Assembly (NCBI GenBank): GCA_947427205.1
Contig: CANEHB010000002.1
Coordinates: forward strand, 111,873-175,872
DNA: 64,000 nt
Source: an uncultured Clostridium sp.
GTDB taxonomy: Bacteria > Bacillota > Clostridia > TANB77 > CAG-508
Reading direction: 5' to 3'
In this document: in pieces, positions 16,855 through 25,731 of the stretch
Position numbering within the stretch: position 1 is the first letter of the stretch
Layout: every line of letters starts with the position of its first letter
Notes under the pieces: generated by a model
What the model was told of the DNA's origin: nothing
Seen by the model: the letters and a program-made list of their open reading frames with translations, nothing else
The model's database searches: none
Position numbers and translations under genes: made by a program

Positions 16855-17481
16855 ATGGAAGTTATAGAATTAAATCATCCATTAGTTTCACACAAATTAT
16901 CAATTTTAAGAAATGAGAAAACAGGAACAAAAGAATTTAGAGAAATAGTAAGTGAATTATCTACAATTCTTTGTTATGAAGCAATGAAAGATGCAGAATT
17001 AGAAAATGTAGAAATAAAAACACCAATATGTAAAATGCAAGCTAAAGAATTAAATGAAGATAACTATGCATTTATACCAATTTTAAGAGCTGGAACAGGA
17101 ATGCTTGATGGATTAATAAGAGTAATGCCAAATGCAAAAATAGGACATATTGGTATGTATAGAAATGAAGAAACATTAAAACCAGTAAAATATTATTATA
17201 AAACACCAAAAGACTTAGAAAAAAGAGAAGTAATAGTATTAGATCCAATGCTTGCAACAGGTGGATCTGGAATAGATGCACTAACAATGCTTAAAGAAAG
17301 TGGAGCTAAAAAATTAAAATTCTTATGTATAATAGCAGCACCTGAAGGAATAAAGAAAATGCAAGAAATACATCCAGATGTACAAATTTATTGTGCATCA
17401 GTAGATGAAAAATTAAATGAAAATGGATACATAGTTCCAGGACTTGGAGATGCAGGAGATAGAATTTTTGGAACAAAATAG
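16855..17481 (+). CDS. upp: Uracil phosphoribosyltransferase
   Basis: This 208-residue enzyme converts uracil and PRPP to UMP in pyrimidine salvage. The family features are present in order: the N-terminal [45 protein letters not shown], the PRPP-binding loop [14 protein letters not shown] (about residues 124-137) and the C-terminal uracil-binding [16 protein letters not shown]. The length is typical. It is the first chromosomal gene after the tail locus, and is separated from it by about 100 bases with a small hairpin. Confidence 0.97.
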   Translation: MEVIELNHPLVSHKLSILRNEKTGTKEFREIVSELSTILCYEAMKDAELENVEIKTPICKMQAKELNEDNYAFIPILRAGTGMLDGLIRVMPNAKIGHIGMYRNEETLKPVKYYYKTPKDLEKREVIVLDPMLATGGSGIDALTMLKESGAKKLKFLCIIAAPEGIKKMQEIHPDVQIYCASVDEKLNENGYIVPGLGDAGDRIFGTK

Positions 17482-17633
17482 ATTTGTATAAAATAATAAT
17501 TTATAAAAATATAGAAATTAAAAAGATATATAATTAAGAATTGAAAGAATATTAAAATTACAAAGAAAACATAAAACCGAGAATTAAAATAATATAAGAA
17601 TCAGAATATATAAAAGATAGTAGGAGAAATAAA

Positions 17634-18359
17634 ATGTTTAAAGGCAAAAAAGTAATTATATTTGATATGGATGGAACATTAATAGATTCTGTTGGGATTT
17701 GGAATGAAATAGATGAAAAATTAATAAAAGCAATTGGAGATGGTACGATTGATGATATTAATATTCAGGTGCAAAGAGATACTACATTAAAAAAGTTTGC
17801 AAGTAGCGAAGATTGTTATTTAGAATATTGCAGATTTCTTAAAAATAAGTATAAATCTGATATGGAAGCAGAAGATATACTAAATTTAAGATATAAAATG
17901 ACAAAAGACTATATTGAAAATGTAGTATGCTATAAAAAAGATGCTGAGAAAGTAATAAATAGATTAAAAGAATTAGGCTATAAGTTAGCGATAGGAACAA
18001 CAACTCATAAATCTAATATTGAAATATATAGAACAGTTAACAAAAATATAATTAAGAAAGCAAATTTAGATGATTATTTTGATGTAATTTATGCAAAAGA
18101 AGATGTACAAAAAAGTAAACCAGATCCAGAAGTACATGAAAAAATAATGGAATTTTTTAATGTAAAACCAGAAGATTGCTTAATAATAGAAGATGCTCTT
18201 TTAGGTGTAGAAGCAGCTAAAAATGCAGGAATAGATGTAATTACAATATATGATGAATATTCTGATTTTGAAAGAAAAGAAATAAATCAAATATCAGAGC
18301 ATAATTTTAAAACTTTTGAAGAAATGCTTGATTATATAAATAAAGAAATTGATAATTAA
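17634..18359 (+). CDS. HAD-superfamily phosphatase (beta-phosphoglucomutase-like)
   Basis: The HAD motifs are intact: motif I FDMDGTLIDS (Asp11, Asp13), motif II IGTTTHKSN, motif III Lys in QKSKPDPEVH, motif IV IIEDALLGVEAAKNAG. The helical cap between motifs I and II (about residues 20-95) places it in subclass I with phosphoglycolate phosphatases and sugar-phosphate mutases. The substrate cannot be read from the sequence. The gene has its own ribosome site (TAGGAGAAAT) and lies among nucleotide-salvage genes. Confidence 0.85.
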   Translation: MFKGKKVIIFDMDGTLIDSVGIWNEIDEKLIKAIGDGTIDDINIQVQRDTTLKKFASSEDCYLEYCRFLKNKYKSDMEAEDILNLRYKMTKDYIENVVCYKKDAEKVINRLKELGYKLAIGTTTHKSNIEIYRTVNKNIIKKANLDDYFDVIYAKEDVQKSKPDPEVHEKIMEFFNVKPEDCLIIEDALLGVEAAKNAGIDVITIYDEYSDFERKEINQISEHNFKTFEEMLDYINKEIDN

Positions 18360-18469
18360 AAATAAAATATATATAATTTTATACCAAAACAGATTTGTAT
18401 ATTATTTAATGAAGATTACATATATGCTTACTTTACCAAACCATAGAATAGGAAGGAGTTTGATTTTAT

Positions 18470-19051
18470 ATGCAAGAAATAGTATTTGTAACTCATAATA
18501 AAGGGAAAATTGCATCAGCTCAAAATTCTTTAAGAGATGTGAATTTTAAAATATATGAATATGAATTAGATGAGCCAAGAAGTGAAGATATAAGAAAAAT
18601 ATCAGAAGCAAAAGTAAGAGAAGCATATGAAATTGTGAAGAAACCTTGTATAGCTTTAGATAGTGGATTTTTTATTGATGAACTTGGTGGATTTCCAAAG
18701 TCTTTTGTTAATTTTTCTTTAGAGACTATTGGTGTAAATGGAATATTAAAACTAATGGAAGGAAAAGAAAATAGAAATTGTGCTTTTAAAGAGTGCTTAT
18801 CTTATTTTGATGGAAAAGAATTATATCAATTTGAAGGTCTACATAAGGGAACTATATCAAAAGAAATTCTAGGAAATGATACAAATAAAAAATGGTCTGA
18901 TTTATGGTACATATTTATACCAGAAAATTATACAAAAACATTAGCAGAAATGACAGATAGTGAAAGAGCAAAAAGAAATGAAGAAAGAGAAAAGAAATTA
19001 GCAAATTCAATGAGTGCTTTTGCAAAATGGTACAAAGAAAATAGGATTTAG
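18470..19051 (+). CDS. HAM1/ITPase-family non-canonical purine NTP pyrophosphatase
   Basis: The start (VFVTHNKGKIASAQNSL) holds the TxNxxK substrate loop of the HAM1/RdgB family. IALDSGFFIDELGGFPKSFVN corresponds to the conserved ALDSG...GFPG..S region, and MSAFAKW to the C-terminal SHR/SxR-like region. Such enzymes hydrolyse ITP, dITP or XTP to monophosphates and protect DNA and RNA. The sequence is shorter in the C-terminal part and lacks a clear SHRxxA motif, so the substrate may differ. The ribosome site is GGAAGGAG, with start ATG 18470. Confidence 0.75.
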   Translation: MQEIVFVTHNKGKIASAQNSLRDVNFKIYEYELDEPRSEDIRKISEAKVREAYEIVKKPCIALDSGFFIDELGGFPKSFVNFSLETIGVNGILKLMEGKENRNCAFKECLSYFDGKELYQFEGLHKGTISKEILGNDTNKKWSDLWYIFIPENYTKTLAEMTDSERAKRNEEREKKLANSMSAFAKWYKENRI

Positions 19052-19079
19052 GATAAACAAGTTTCAGAGAATAATTTTT

Positions 19080-19114
19080 AATCATACTATAAATAGTATA
19101 AAAATAGTATGATT
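19080..19114. promoter_or_regulatory. Inverted repeat directly before the lysozyme gene
   Basis: AATCATACTAT (19080-19090) and ATAGTATGATT (19104-19114) are exact reverse complements around AATAGTATAAAA. The right arm runs into the GGAGG ribosome site (19115-19119). It could be an operator or an RNA hairpin that controls translation. Confidence 0.55.
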
Positions 19115-19127
19115 GGAGGTTATGCAA

Positions 19128-20183
19128 ATGAAGCTAAAAACAATTTTTATGATAACCTTGATAGTTGCTTTTCTACCAATAAGTGTGTTTGCTACAGTTG
19201 CATCTAGTAGTACAATATATGAGGGAATAGATGTTAGTAACTGGCAAGGTTATATTAATTATGAACAAGTAAGAAATAGTGGAATTGATGTAGTTTATAT
19301 AAAATCTAGTCAAGGGGCGAATATTATAGATGCATATTTTAGAATAAATTACAACAATGCAAAATCGAATGGATTAAAAGTAGGCTTTTATCATTTTCTA
19401 ACTGCAAGAAATGAAGAAGAAGCAATAGAACAAGCAGATTTTTTTGCATCAGTTATATCAAATACTACTCCAGATTGTAAGCTTGCAATGGACTTTGAGG
19501 TTTTTGGCAATTTGAGTATCGAAGAGATAAATGTAATTTCTGAAACCTTTTTAGAAAGACTAAAGGAAAGGACTGGAAAAGAAGTTGTAATATACAGCAA
19601 TGCATCTGATGCACGAGATATTTTTAGTGTATCTCTTTCAGAAAAATATCCTCTTTGGATTGCAGAATATGGCACAGAAGTTCCAAGTAAAACTAATTGG
19701 GAATTTTGGGAAGGATTTCAATATACAAGTAGAGGAGAAATAGAAGGAGTAAGAGGATTTGTAGATAGAGACAGATTTACAAATGATATATTTTTAAATG
19801 ATAGTGTTCAAATTCCAGAAAGTGGAAATAATGAAAACTTTAATCAAGATAGAGAGTACATAGTTAAAAAAGGGAATACTCTTAGTGGTATTGCAAAAAT
19901 ATATAATACAACAGTAAGAGAATTAGTAATATTAAATAAAATTCAAAATCCAAATTTAATATTTCCAGGAGAAGAAGTACTAGTTCCAATTAATGGAAAT
20001 CCTCAAAATGAAGTAGAGTATCAAACAAATCATATAATATATACAGTAGAGGAAGGAGATACTTTAAGTCAGCTTGCTTTAAGATTTAAAACTACAGTAG
20101 AGGATATAGCAAAATTAAACAATATACAAAATATTAATTTGATTTATGTAGGAGAAAAATTGAAAATTGAAAATAATGAATAA
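19128..20183 (+). CDS. Secreted GH25 lysozyme with two LysM repeats
   Basis: The ATG at 19128 lies 8 bases after GGAGG. Residues 1-25 are a signal peptide ([23 protein letters not shown]). Residues about 30-215 are a glycoside hydrolase 25 domain: [11 protein letters not shown] (catalytic region), [24 protein letters not shown] with the DxE catalytic pair, and WIAEYG. Two LysM modules follow ([18 protein letters not shown] and [18 protein letters not shown]). The protein hydrolyses the glycan strands of peptidoglycan outside the cell. It may act in wall turnover or sporulation, or may be a relic of phage origin. Confidence 0.92.
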   Translation: MKLKTIFMITLIVAFLPISVFATVASSSTIYEGIDVSNWQGYINYEQVRNSGIDVVYIKSSQGANIIDAYFRINYNNAKSNGLKVGFYHFLTARNEEEAIEQADFFASVISNTTPDCKLAMDFEVFGNLSIEEINVISETFLERLKERTGKEVVIYSNASDARDIFSVSLSEKYPLWIAEYGTEVPSKTNWEFWEGFQYTSRGEIEGVRGFVDRDRFTNDIFLNDSVQIPESGNNENFNQDREYIVKKGNTLSGIAKIYNTTVRELVILNKIQNPNLIFPGEEVLVPINGNPQNEVEYQTNHIIYTVEEGDTLSQLALRFKTTVEDIAKLNNIQNINLIYVGEKLKIENNE

Positions 20184-20196
20184 ATAGGAGAAAATA

Positions 20197-20514
20197 ATGG
20201 ATAAATTAATAGAAGAAATAAAAAAGTTCAACGAGGAAAGAAAATGGGGAAAGTTCCATACACCAGACAATCTAGCAAAATCAATTTCAATAGAGGCAGG
20301 CGAATTATTAGAATGTTTCCAATGGGATGGAGAAAATTTTAATAAGCAAGAAGTTTATGATGAATTAGCTGATGTATTTACATATTGTTTGCAACTTTCA
20401 ATAACATTAGGCGTAAATCCAGAAGAAATAATATTAAATAAATTAGAAAAAACAAAAAAGAAATATCCAGTAGATAAAGCTAAAGGTGTGAGTACAAAAT
20501 ATGATAAATTGTAA
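20197..20514 (+). CDS. MazG-like nucleotide pyrophosphohydrolase (dCTPase/RS21-C6 type)
   Basis: The 105-residue all-alpha protein carries the metal-binding pattern SIEAGELLECFQW...DELADVFTYC (ExxE...DExxD), typical of single-domain MazG/dUTPase-like pyrophosphohydrolases. These convert (d)NTPs to monophosphates, often removing modified nucleotides. It follows the lysozyme gene by 13 bases (ribosome site ATAGGAGAAA). A strong terminator (TGACTTAAT / ATTAAGTCA, about 20560-20592) lies after it. Confidence 0.88.
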   Translation: MDKLIEEIKKFNEERKWGKFHTPDNLAKSISIEAGELLECFQWDGENFNKQEVYDELADVFTYCLQLSITLGVNPEEIILNKLEKTKKKYPVDKAKGVSTKYDKL

Positions 20515-20559
20515 TATATATAATAAGAAAGAGTGGGAATTGATTTAGTTAGAAAAGTG

Positions 20560-20592
20560 ACTTAATTTTAAAAGATTAAGTCATTATTTTTT
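20560..20592 (+). terminator. Terminator after the MazG-like gene
   Basis: TGACTTAAT and ATTAAGTCA pair around TTTAAAAG, followed by TTATTTTTT. Confidence 0.8.
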
Positions 20593-20599
20593 GCTATAA

Positions 20600-20767
20600 A
20601 AATAAAAAAACTGGTGAATGAGCCAGAAAGAACAAATGAGTTCTTTTTTAGAGGTTCTGTGTGGTAGTGGGATTAATAGTCACTTTCATAAGAGTTACTG
20701 TTTTTTATTCTGTAGTAAGAGTATTACTGGATTGTCTCTTGTTCTATTTTTTCTTATATGATATAAT
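20600..20767 (+). promoter_or_regulatory. Structured leader region and promoter of the toxin-antitoxin pair
   Basis: A promoter TTGTTC (20739-20744), 17 bases, TATAAT (20762-20767) precedes the antitoxin. Upstream, 20615-20735 has unusual, G/T-richer sequence with small stems (AAGAAC...GTTCTTTTTT near 20629-20650; CTGG...CCAG at 20611-20625) and a repeat of AGTTACTG/TATTACTG. It has no ORF. It might encode a short RNA or be regulatory for the toxin-antitoxin unit. Confidence 0.4.
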
Positions 20768-20795
20768 AAACAAAATTTAACTAAAAGGATAAATT

Positions 20796-21005
20796 ATGGA
20801 TAATAATATTAAATTTACAGTAATTGTTGATAAATTAAACTACCAAATAGCAATGTTAAATATCGAGATTTCAAAAGATCCTAGCAATAATGAGTTAAAT
20901 GAAAAACTAAATAAACTTTTAGCAGATAGAGAAAAATTATATACAGGGACTGCTGAAGATTTAGATAATTTAACTAAAAAATATGGAGATTTAATTAATG
21001 AATAA
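20796..21005 (+). CDS. Candidate antitoxin of a zeta-type system (69 aa)
   Basis: The 69-residue acidic protein is predicted to be a helical hairpin (KFTVIVDKLNYQIAMLNIEI...NELNEKLNKLLADREKLYTG). Its end overlaps the zeta-like toxin gene by 8 bases, the arrangement of translationally coupled toxin-antitoxin pairs. Epsilon antitoxins are three-helix proteins of about 90 residues, and this one is not recognisably similar in sequence. Position, size and coupling support the call. The ribosome site is AAAGGAT. Confidence 0.65.
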   Translation: MDNNIKFTVIVDKLNYQIAMLNIEISKDPSNNELNEKLNKLLADREKLYTGTAEDLDNLTKKYGDLINE

Positions 21006-22008
21006 TTTAGATGAATTAACGCTTAAAGTAGAAAAAATAATTGAAACTGAAAAAGCTGTAAATCCCGATATAAAATATCTTAATTCTTCACATTCTGGAT
21101 TAATTGCACAAATTATTAGTAACTATAAATTAAAACCTACAGAAGAAGAAAAGCCAAGTGCAGAAATGATATTTTTAGGAGCACCAACAGGTGCTGGTAA
21201 GGATACTTTAGTAAAGAAAATTAAATCAGATAATCCTGATAAAAAATTTGTAATTTTAAATATGGATATGTTTAGATATTATCACGAAGAAATTTCAGAT
21301 TCTTCTGATACTATAACAGATAAAGATTTTGCAGTAAAAACAAATCAAACTTCTTATGAACTTTATTATATTATTCAAGAAATAATTTTAAGAGAATTTC
21401 CAGGTATAAATGTAATTGTTACAGGAACTATGAGAGACTTGGATTGGATTAAAGAAATATTTGAGCGTTATAAAAAAGATGAAAAAACAAATTATACTAC
21501 ATCACTTGTTACATTAGCAGTTCCTACTAATGAAAGTGCTTTTTCAACAATTGAAAGATATTTAAATATGGTAGATGTAAGAGGAAACTTGAATGCTTCG
21601 TTAAGATATACTTCTCTTGAATATCATAATGATACTGTAAAAAAGTTCCGTGAGAATTTACGTATTTTTGAAGAAGATTTTAAATTACATCCTGATAATA
21701 GATTATTTGATTCTATTAGAGTGTACCGTAGGGCAAAAGATATTATGGATCTTTCGGAAGATACTCTTGTATATGATAGTAATAATAATCCTGAACATAA
21801 ATCTGCTTTTGAACATATATACAATATAATGGGAACTAATGCTAATATTAGTAATATTAGAATATATGATATATTAAAAATAATTGAAAGAGATGCTGAA
21901 TATCTAAAGGAACAGGGACTATATACAGGAATTTTAGAAGATTTAAAAAGTATGCTCCCACAATTAAATAAAAAAACAGGATGTCATGATGACCCTGAGA
22001 ATTGTTAA
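20998..22008 (+). CDS. Zeta-toxin family kinase
   Basis: The P-loop GAPTGAGKDTL is at residues 61-71 (Lys68). ILNMDMFRYYHEE (Asp90, Arg93) matches the zeta-toxin block where Asp and Arg bind the UDP-GlcNAc substrate, and VIVTGTMRD follows. Zeta toxins phosphorylate UDP-N-acetylglucosamine and block wall synthesis. The protein has an N-terminal helical extension (1-50) and a C-terminal ~110-residue helical part with unknown role. The gene overlaps its antitoxin. Other P-loop kinases with this fold exist, so the substrate is inferred. Confidence 0.8.
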   Translation: MNNLDELTLKVEKIIETEKAVNPDIKYLNSSHSGLIAQIISNYKLKPTEEEKPSAEMIFLGAPTGAGKDTLVKKIKSDNPDKKFVILNMDMFRYYHEEISDSSDTITDKDFAVKTNQTSYELYYIIQEIILREFPGINVIVTGTMRDLDWIKEIFERYKKDEKTNYTTSLVTLAVPTNESAFSTIERYLNMVDVRGNLNASLRYTSLEYHNDTVKKFRENLRIFEEDFKLHPDNRLFDSIRVYRRAKDIMDLSEDTLVYDSNNNPEHKSAFEHIYNIMGTNANISNIRIYDILKIIERDAEYLKEQGLYTGILEDLKSMLPQLNKKTGCHDDPENC

Positions 22009-22044
22009 ATAAAAAATTAAATAATAGAAAGAAGGAGATAAAAT

Positions 22045-22581
22045 ATGAAAGTTTTAGTAGTGTCAGATATACATGGATCATCTTATTATGCTGAAAAAAT
22101 AAAAGAAATAGAGGAAAGAGAAAATCCAGAGAAAGTTATTGTTTTAGGAGATTTATATTATCATGGGCCAAGAAATGATTTAACAAAAGAATATTCACCA
22201 ATGAAAGTATCAGAAATTTTAAATTCTATGAAAGATAAATTATTAGTTCTTAGAGGAAATTGTGATGCAGAAGTTGATGAAATGATTTCCGAATTCAACT
22301 TAGAAGACCATATATTAATGGAAATTAATAACAAGAAAATTTATTTTACACATGGACATAAATATAATATTGAAAATATACCATATGATGATTTTGAAGT
22401 ATTAATTTATGGACATATTCATCAAGGATTTATAGAAAAAAGAGGAGATTATTTATTTGCAAATCCAGGTTCTATAGCATTACCAAAGGGTGGAACTACA
22501 AATAGTTATTTAATTTTAGATGAAAACAAATTTATTTTAAAAGATATAGATGGAAATGTTATTCAAGAATATGAAGTTTAA
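22045..22581 (+). CDS. yfcE: YfcE/MJ0936-family metallophosphodiesterase
   Basis: All five calcineurin-like metal motifs are present: SDIHG (residues 7-11), VLGDLYYHG, LRGNCDAE, FTHGHKY and YGHIHQG. The protein is 178 residues, the normal size of YfcE, a manganese-dependent phosphodiesterase of uncertain physiological substrate. In many Clostridia the gene follows the RdgB/HAM1 gene. Here a HAM1-like gene lies about 3 kb upstream. The ribosome site is AGAAGGAGATAAA. The next gene starts 12 bases later. Confidence 0.92.
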   Translation: MKVLVVSDIHGSSYYAEKIKEIEERENPEKVIVLGDLYYHGPRNDLTKEYSPMKVSEILNSMKDKLLVLRGNCDAEVDEMISEFNLEDHILMEINNKKIYFTHGHKYNIENIPYDDFEVLIYGHIHQGFIEKRGDYLFANPGSIALPKGGTTNSYLILDENKFILKDIDGNVIQEYEV

Positions 22582-22593
22582 AGGAGAATAGCT

Positions 22594-23166
22594 TTGAAAA
22601 TAGGAATAGATATTGATGGCGTTGTATTAGATTATGAAAAAGGAATGCTTGCAAACGCAGAAATATTTGATATTGAAAAATGTAGTGGAAAAGGAAAAAT
22701 ATTTTCTGAAAAATATGGAATTCAATATAAATATGATTGGACAGAAGAACAAAGAAAACAGTTTATATTTGAAAACCTAGGCAATATTTCAAGAGAATCT
22801 TCTATAATGGCTGGAGCTAAATATGTATTATCAAAATTAAAACAGATGGGACATGAACTAATTATAATTTCTGCAAGAGGAACAGAAAGTGATGAAATGA
22901 TAACAATTGTAACTGATAAACTTGAGAAAGAAAATATTAATTTTGATAAATATTATTGGAAACAAACTGATAAATTAGAGATTTGTAAAGCTGAGAATAT
23001 AGATATTATGATAGACGATAATACTACAACATGTAAAAATTTATCAGATAATAAGATAGAAACAATATATTTTAGGGGAATAAGAGGCACTAATTTAGAA
23101 GAAGGAAAATACTTAAAAGAAGTTTCTAATTGGGGCGAAATTTATAGATATATAAAAGAATTATAA
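22594..23166 (+). CDS. HAD-type nucleotidase (YqfW / 5'(3')-deoxyribonucleotidase-like)
   Basis: The TTG start is placed by AAGGAGAATAGC seven bases before it. Motif I is IDIDGVVLDYEKG, motif II ISARGTESDE, and IMIDDNTTTCKNL is motif IV. The cap region and length (190 aa) match the NT5C/YqfW group, small phosphatases of nucleoside monophosphates. It forms an operon with the yfcE-like gene (12-base gap). A long terminator hairpin overlaps and follows its stop codon. Confidence 0.85.
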   Translation: MKIGIDIDGVVLDYEKGMLANAEIFDIEKCSGKGKIFSEKYGIQYKYDWTEEQRKQFIFENLGNISRESSIMAGAKYVLSKLKQMGHELIIISARGTESDEMITIVTDKLEKENINFDKYYWKQTDKLEICKAENIDIMIDDNTTTCKNLSDNKIETIYFRGIRGTNLEEGKYLKEVSNWGEIYRYIKEL

Positions 23167-23219
23167 AATTTAGAGTGTTGATAAAATAAAAAAATATTTG
23201 TCAGCACTCTAAATTTTAT
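23165..23219 (+). terminator. Strong terminator after the nucleotidase gene
   Basis: AAAATTTAGAGTG (23165-23177) and CACTCTAAATTTT (23205-23217) are exact reverse complements. Inner pairs (TTGATAAA / TTTGTCAG) extend the stem. It is A-rich on the left and T-rich on the right, so it may act in both directions. Confidence 0.85.
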
Positions 23220-23368
23220 TTGAGTAGGAAATTGATTTGTATTTATTATTAAATGAAGGTTTATTGAAAATTTAAATATTAGTTTTTTATATTCCAAAAA
23301 TTGTATGAAAAACTTTAAATAATATTGTAAATAATAAAGTTATTACTTAATGAATAAAGGAGAATTTT

Positions 23369-24025
23369 ATGGAATATAGCATTAACTTTCAAGATAATAT
23401 ATCTGCACAAGATTTTAATAGTAGAGCAAATGGAACTCTTAATTGGATAAAAGAAAATAGAGATAAATTTGATTGGGCAAAAGATCCTAATGCATATGAA
23501 ATGACAAATATGTTTTTATTTGGAGCAAAATATGCATCAGAAGGAAAAGAAATAGACATTCAAGCCTTAGATGAAATGTGGAATATACGTTCTAAAGATT
23601 TTGAAAATTGTAAAGTTTCGGAAAATAATTTTATATATAGCATATGCCAAGATGCACATAATGCAGCAGTAAGTGGTAGAGCTTTGGTTAATGATGAAAA
23701 TTCACATCATGCATTAAGAAAAATGGCTGGAATTGGTTTATATTTAAAGCAACAACAAAGAGATGATCAAAAAGTGCGTTTTGATAATCTATCAGAATTA
23801 CAAACACTTATAGCTTCAAGTAAAACCTTAAAAGGACTTCATAGAGATTTATTTGATAAATATAAATTTGGAGATAATATAGAAGTTTTATGTAATTTAA
23901 TGTTAGAAAATAATTTAGATGATAAATCTAAACAAACATTATTAGCTTCAAGAGATGAATTATTAACTGATGAGAAACCAAAAGAATTACCAAAAAAAGA
24001 AAGTAAAACTACTGAAGCAAGGTAA
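23369..24025 (+). CDS. Unknown helical protein (218 aa)
   Basis: The ATG follows AAAGGAGAATTTT. The product is soluble and mostly helical. Residues 1-130 contain several aromatic and charged motifs (NWIKENRDKFDWAKDPNAYEM; HHALRKMAGIGLYLKQQQRDD). A Lys/Glu/Pro-rich tail follows (ELPKKESKTTEAR). No signal peptide, membrane segment or known domain is seen. It stands alone, with a strong terminator on the left and the structured repeat copy C on the right. Confidence 0.6.
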   Translation: MEYSINFQDNISAQDFNSRANGTLNWIKENRDKFDWAKDPNAYEMTNMFLFGAKYASEGKEIDIQALDEMWNIRSKDFENCKVSENNFIYSICQDAHNAAVSGRALVNDENSHHALRKMAGIGLYLKQQQRDDQKVRFDNLSELQTLIASSKTLKGLHRDLFDKYKFGDNIEVLCNLMLENNLDDKSKQTLLASRDELLTDEKPKELPKKESKTTEAR

Positions 24026-24120
24026 ATATTTCGAAAATTTTTGTTTAAAGTATTGATAAATAAAAATATGATATATAAATAAATTTAAAGTTCTTGCATA
24101 AAATGTAAGAACTTTTTTGT

Positions 24121-24247
24121 TATAGGAAAGTGCTTAATATTTTCTTATAATATAAAGCATTTGCAAATTTTTTATAGTAGGACAAAGACGAGAATATTTG
24201 CAAGTAATTTTAATTTTTTCAATTATTATAATGTCCTCTTTGGTTCT
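24121..24247 (+). repeat. Structured intergenic repeat, copy C
   Basis: Module 1 is TATAGGAAAGT...TTCTTATAATATAAAGC and module 2 is GACAAAGACGAGAATATTTGCAAG...TATAATGTCCTCTTTGGTTC. Order and landmarks (GGAAAGT hairpin, AAAGC, CAAAGACGAG, AATGTCC, TTTG-TT) match copies D and E. It lies between two unrelated single genes. Confidence 0.6.
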
Positions 24248-24330
24248 TGAGAAAATACAGTTTATATGTTATATTAGATACAAAATAATTATAAATAATA
24301 AAGTTATAAATTTTATGTGAGGAATTTAGA

Positions 24331-24963
24331 ATGAACATTTTAGAAATTTATAAAAAGTATGGGATACCTGAAAATTTACAAATGCATATGCTTAGAGTTG
24401 CAGCGTGTAGTAATTTAATTATAGATAACTGGGAAGGGAAAAACTTGGAAAGAGAATCTATTATTAGAGTAAGTCTTTTGCATGATATGGGAAATATTTT
24501 AAAGATTTCAGAAGATTTTTCAGATACTCCTAAATTTATTGAAACTAGAAAAAAGTATTTTGAAAAGTATGGAACAAATGAGCATGAAGCCAATCTTGAA
24601 ATAGGCAAATTAGAGGGACTATCAGAACATGAAATAGAAATATTAGATGGCAAAAGATCAAGAAAAAATGAAGAAACTTTACTTTCAGATTCTTATGAAA
24701 TTAAAATATGTGCTTATTGCGATCAAAGAGTAGCACCAGATGGAGTAGTTGGAATAAAAGAAAGATTAGAAGATGCTAAAGTCAGATATAAAAATAGACC
24801 ATTATCTGTATGGTCTAATGAGGAAAGAGCAAATAGAATGATTGAATGTGCATTAGAAATAGAAAAACAAATTATGAAATTTTGCAAGATTAAACCAGAA
24901 GAAATCAATGATAGTTCAATAGAGAAATACATAGAAGAATTAAAAAAATATGATATAAGGTAG
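24331..24963 (+). CDS. HD-domain phosphohydrolase
   Basis: The HD signature is LLHDMGNIL, with an earlier His (MHMLRVAACS) and a later Asp (YCDQRVAPDGV), giving the H...HD...D metal site. The length (210 aa) and the phrase IPENLQMHMLRVA suit the small HD phosphohydrolases of Clostridia. The substrate (nucleotide, cyclic nucleotide or dNTP) is not evident. It is followed 5 bases later by the ccdA-like gene, which may be co-transcribed. Confidence 0.8.
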   Translation: MNILEIYKKYGIPENLQMHMLRVAACSNLIIDNWEGKNLERESIIRVSLLHDMGNILKISEDFSDTPKFIETRKKYFEKYGTNEHEANLEIGKLEGLSEHEIEILDGKRSRKNEETLLSDSYEIKICAYCDQRVAPDGVVGIKERLEDAKVRYKNRPLSVWSNEERANRMIECALEIEKQIMKFCKIKPEEINDSSIEKYIEELKKYDIR

Positions 24964-24968
24964 GAAAA

Positions 24969-25604
24969 ATGGAATATTTATTTACTTTTTTAGAAGGAAT
25001 AGCAAGTTTTATATCACCATGTTTATTACCAATGCTTCCAATATATATTTCTTATTTTGCAGGTGAAGATGATAATAAAACAGCTAAAGCATTAATAAAT
25101 TCGATAGGCTTTGTATTAGGATTTACAATAGTATTTTTATTATTATCAATATTTGCCAGTAGTTTAGGTAGTTTAATAAGTGAAAATATAAGATATTTGA
25201 AAATTGCATTTGGAATAATAATTATTTTGCTTGGACTAAATTATATGGAAATTTTAAAATTAACTTTTTTAAATAGAACCAAAAAAATTAATTCAAATAA
25301 AGAAAATTTTAATTTTTTTAAAGCAATTATATTTGGAATATTGTTTTCAATTAGTTGGACACCTTGCATAGGAACATTTTTAAGTTCAGCATTATTATTA
25401 GTTGCAAAAGAGCAGGATATAATAAAAGGAATTATATTAATGCTTATATATTCTGTAGGGCTTGGAATTCCATTTATTATATCAGCAGTTTTACTTGAAA
25501 AATTAAAAGAAATGTTTAACTTTATAAAAAGAAATTATGGAAAAATTAAAATAATATCAGGGATAATATTAATTATAATGGGAGCTTATATGATATTATT
25601 TTAA
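24969..25604 (+). CDS. ccdA: CcdA-type thiol-disulfide transporter
   Basis: Six membrane segments are visible in 211 residues. The two conserved Cys motifs are present: ISPCLLPMLPIYISY (Cys18) and SWTPCIGTFLSS (Cys133). CcdA/DsbD-core proteins pass reducing power from cytoplasmic thioredoxin across the membrane to extracellular thioredoxin-like proteins. The next gene, an anchored thioredoxin, is its natural partner. The ribosome site GGTAGGAAAA overlaps the end of the HD gene. Confidence 0.92.
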   Translation: MEYLFTFLEGIASFISPCLLPMLPIYISYFAGEDDNKTAKALINSIGFVLGFTIVFLLLSIFASSLGSLISENIRYLKIAFGIIIILLGLNYMEILKLTFLNRTKKINSNKENFNFFKAIIFGILFSISWTPCIGTFLSSALLLVAKEQDIIKGIILMLIYSVGLGIPFIISAVLLEKLKEMFNFIKRNYGKIKIISGIILIIMGAYMILF

Positions 25605-25731
25605 ATTCAAATATATTAGAATGTTAATATTTTTGTAGTTGATTGTTTAAAATATAAAAAGTTTTAAATATAGTAGAAAGCTAGTTAAAATATAATATAG
25701 AATAAAAAATTATAATAGGAGAGAATTTTTT

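Noticed and set aside
20600..20760. T-box or known riboswitch before the toxin-antitoxin genes
   Set aside because: No T-box sequence (such as the conserved TGGnACCGCG) or known riboswitch core could be found.
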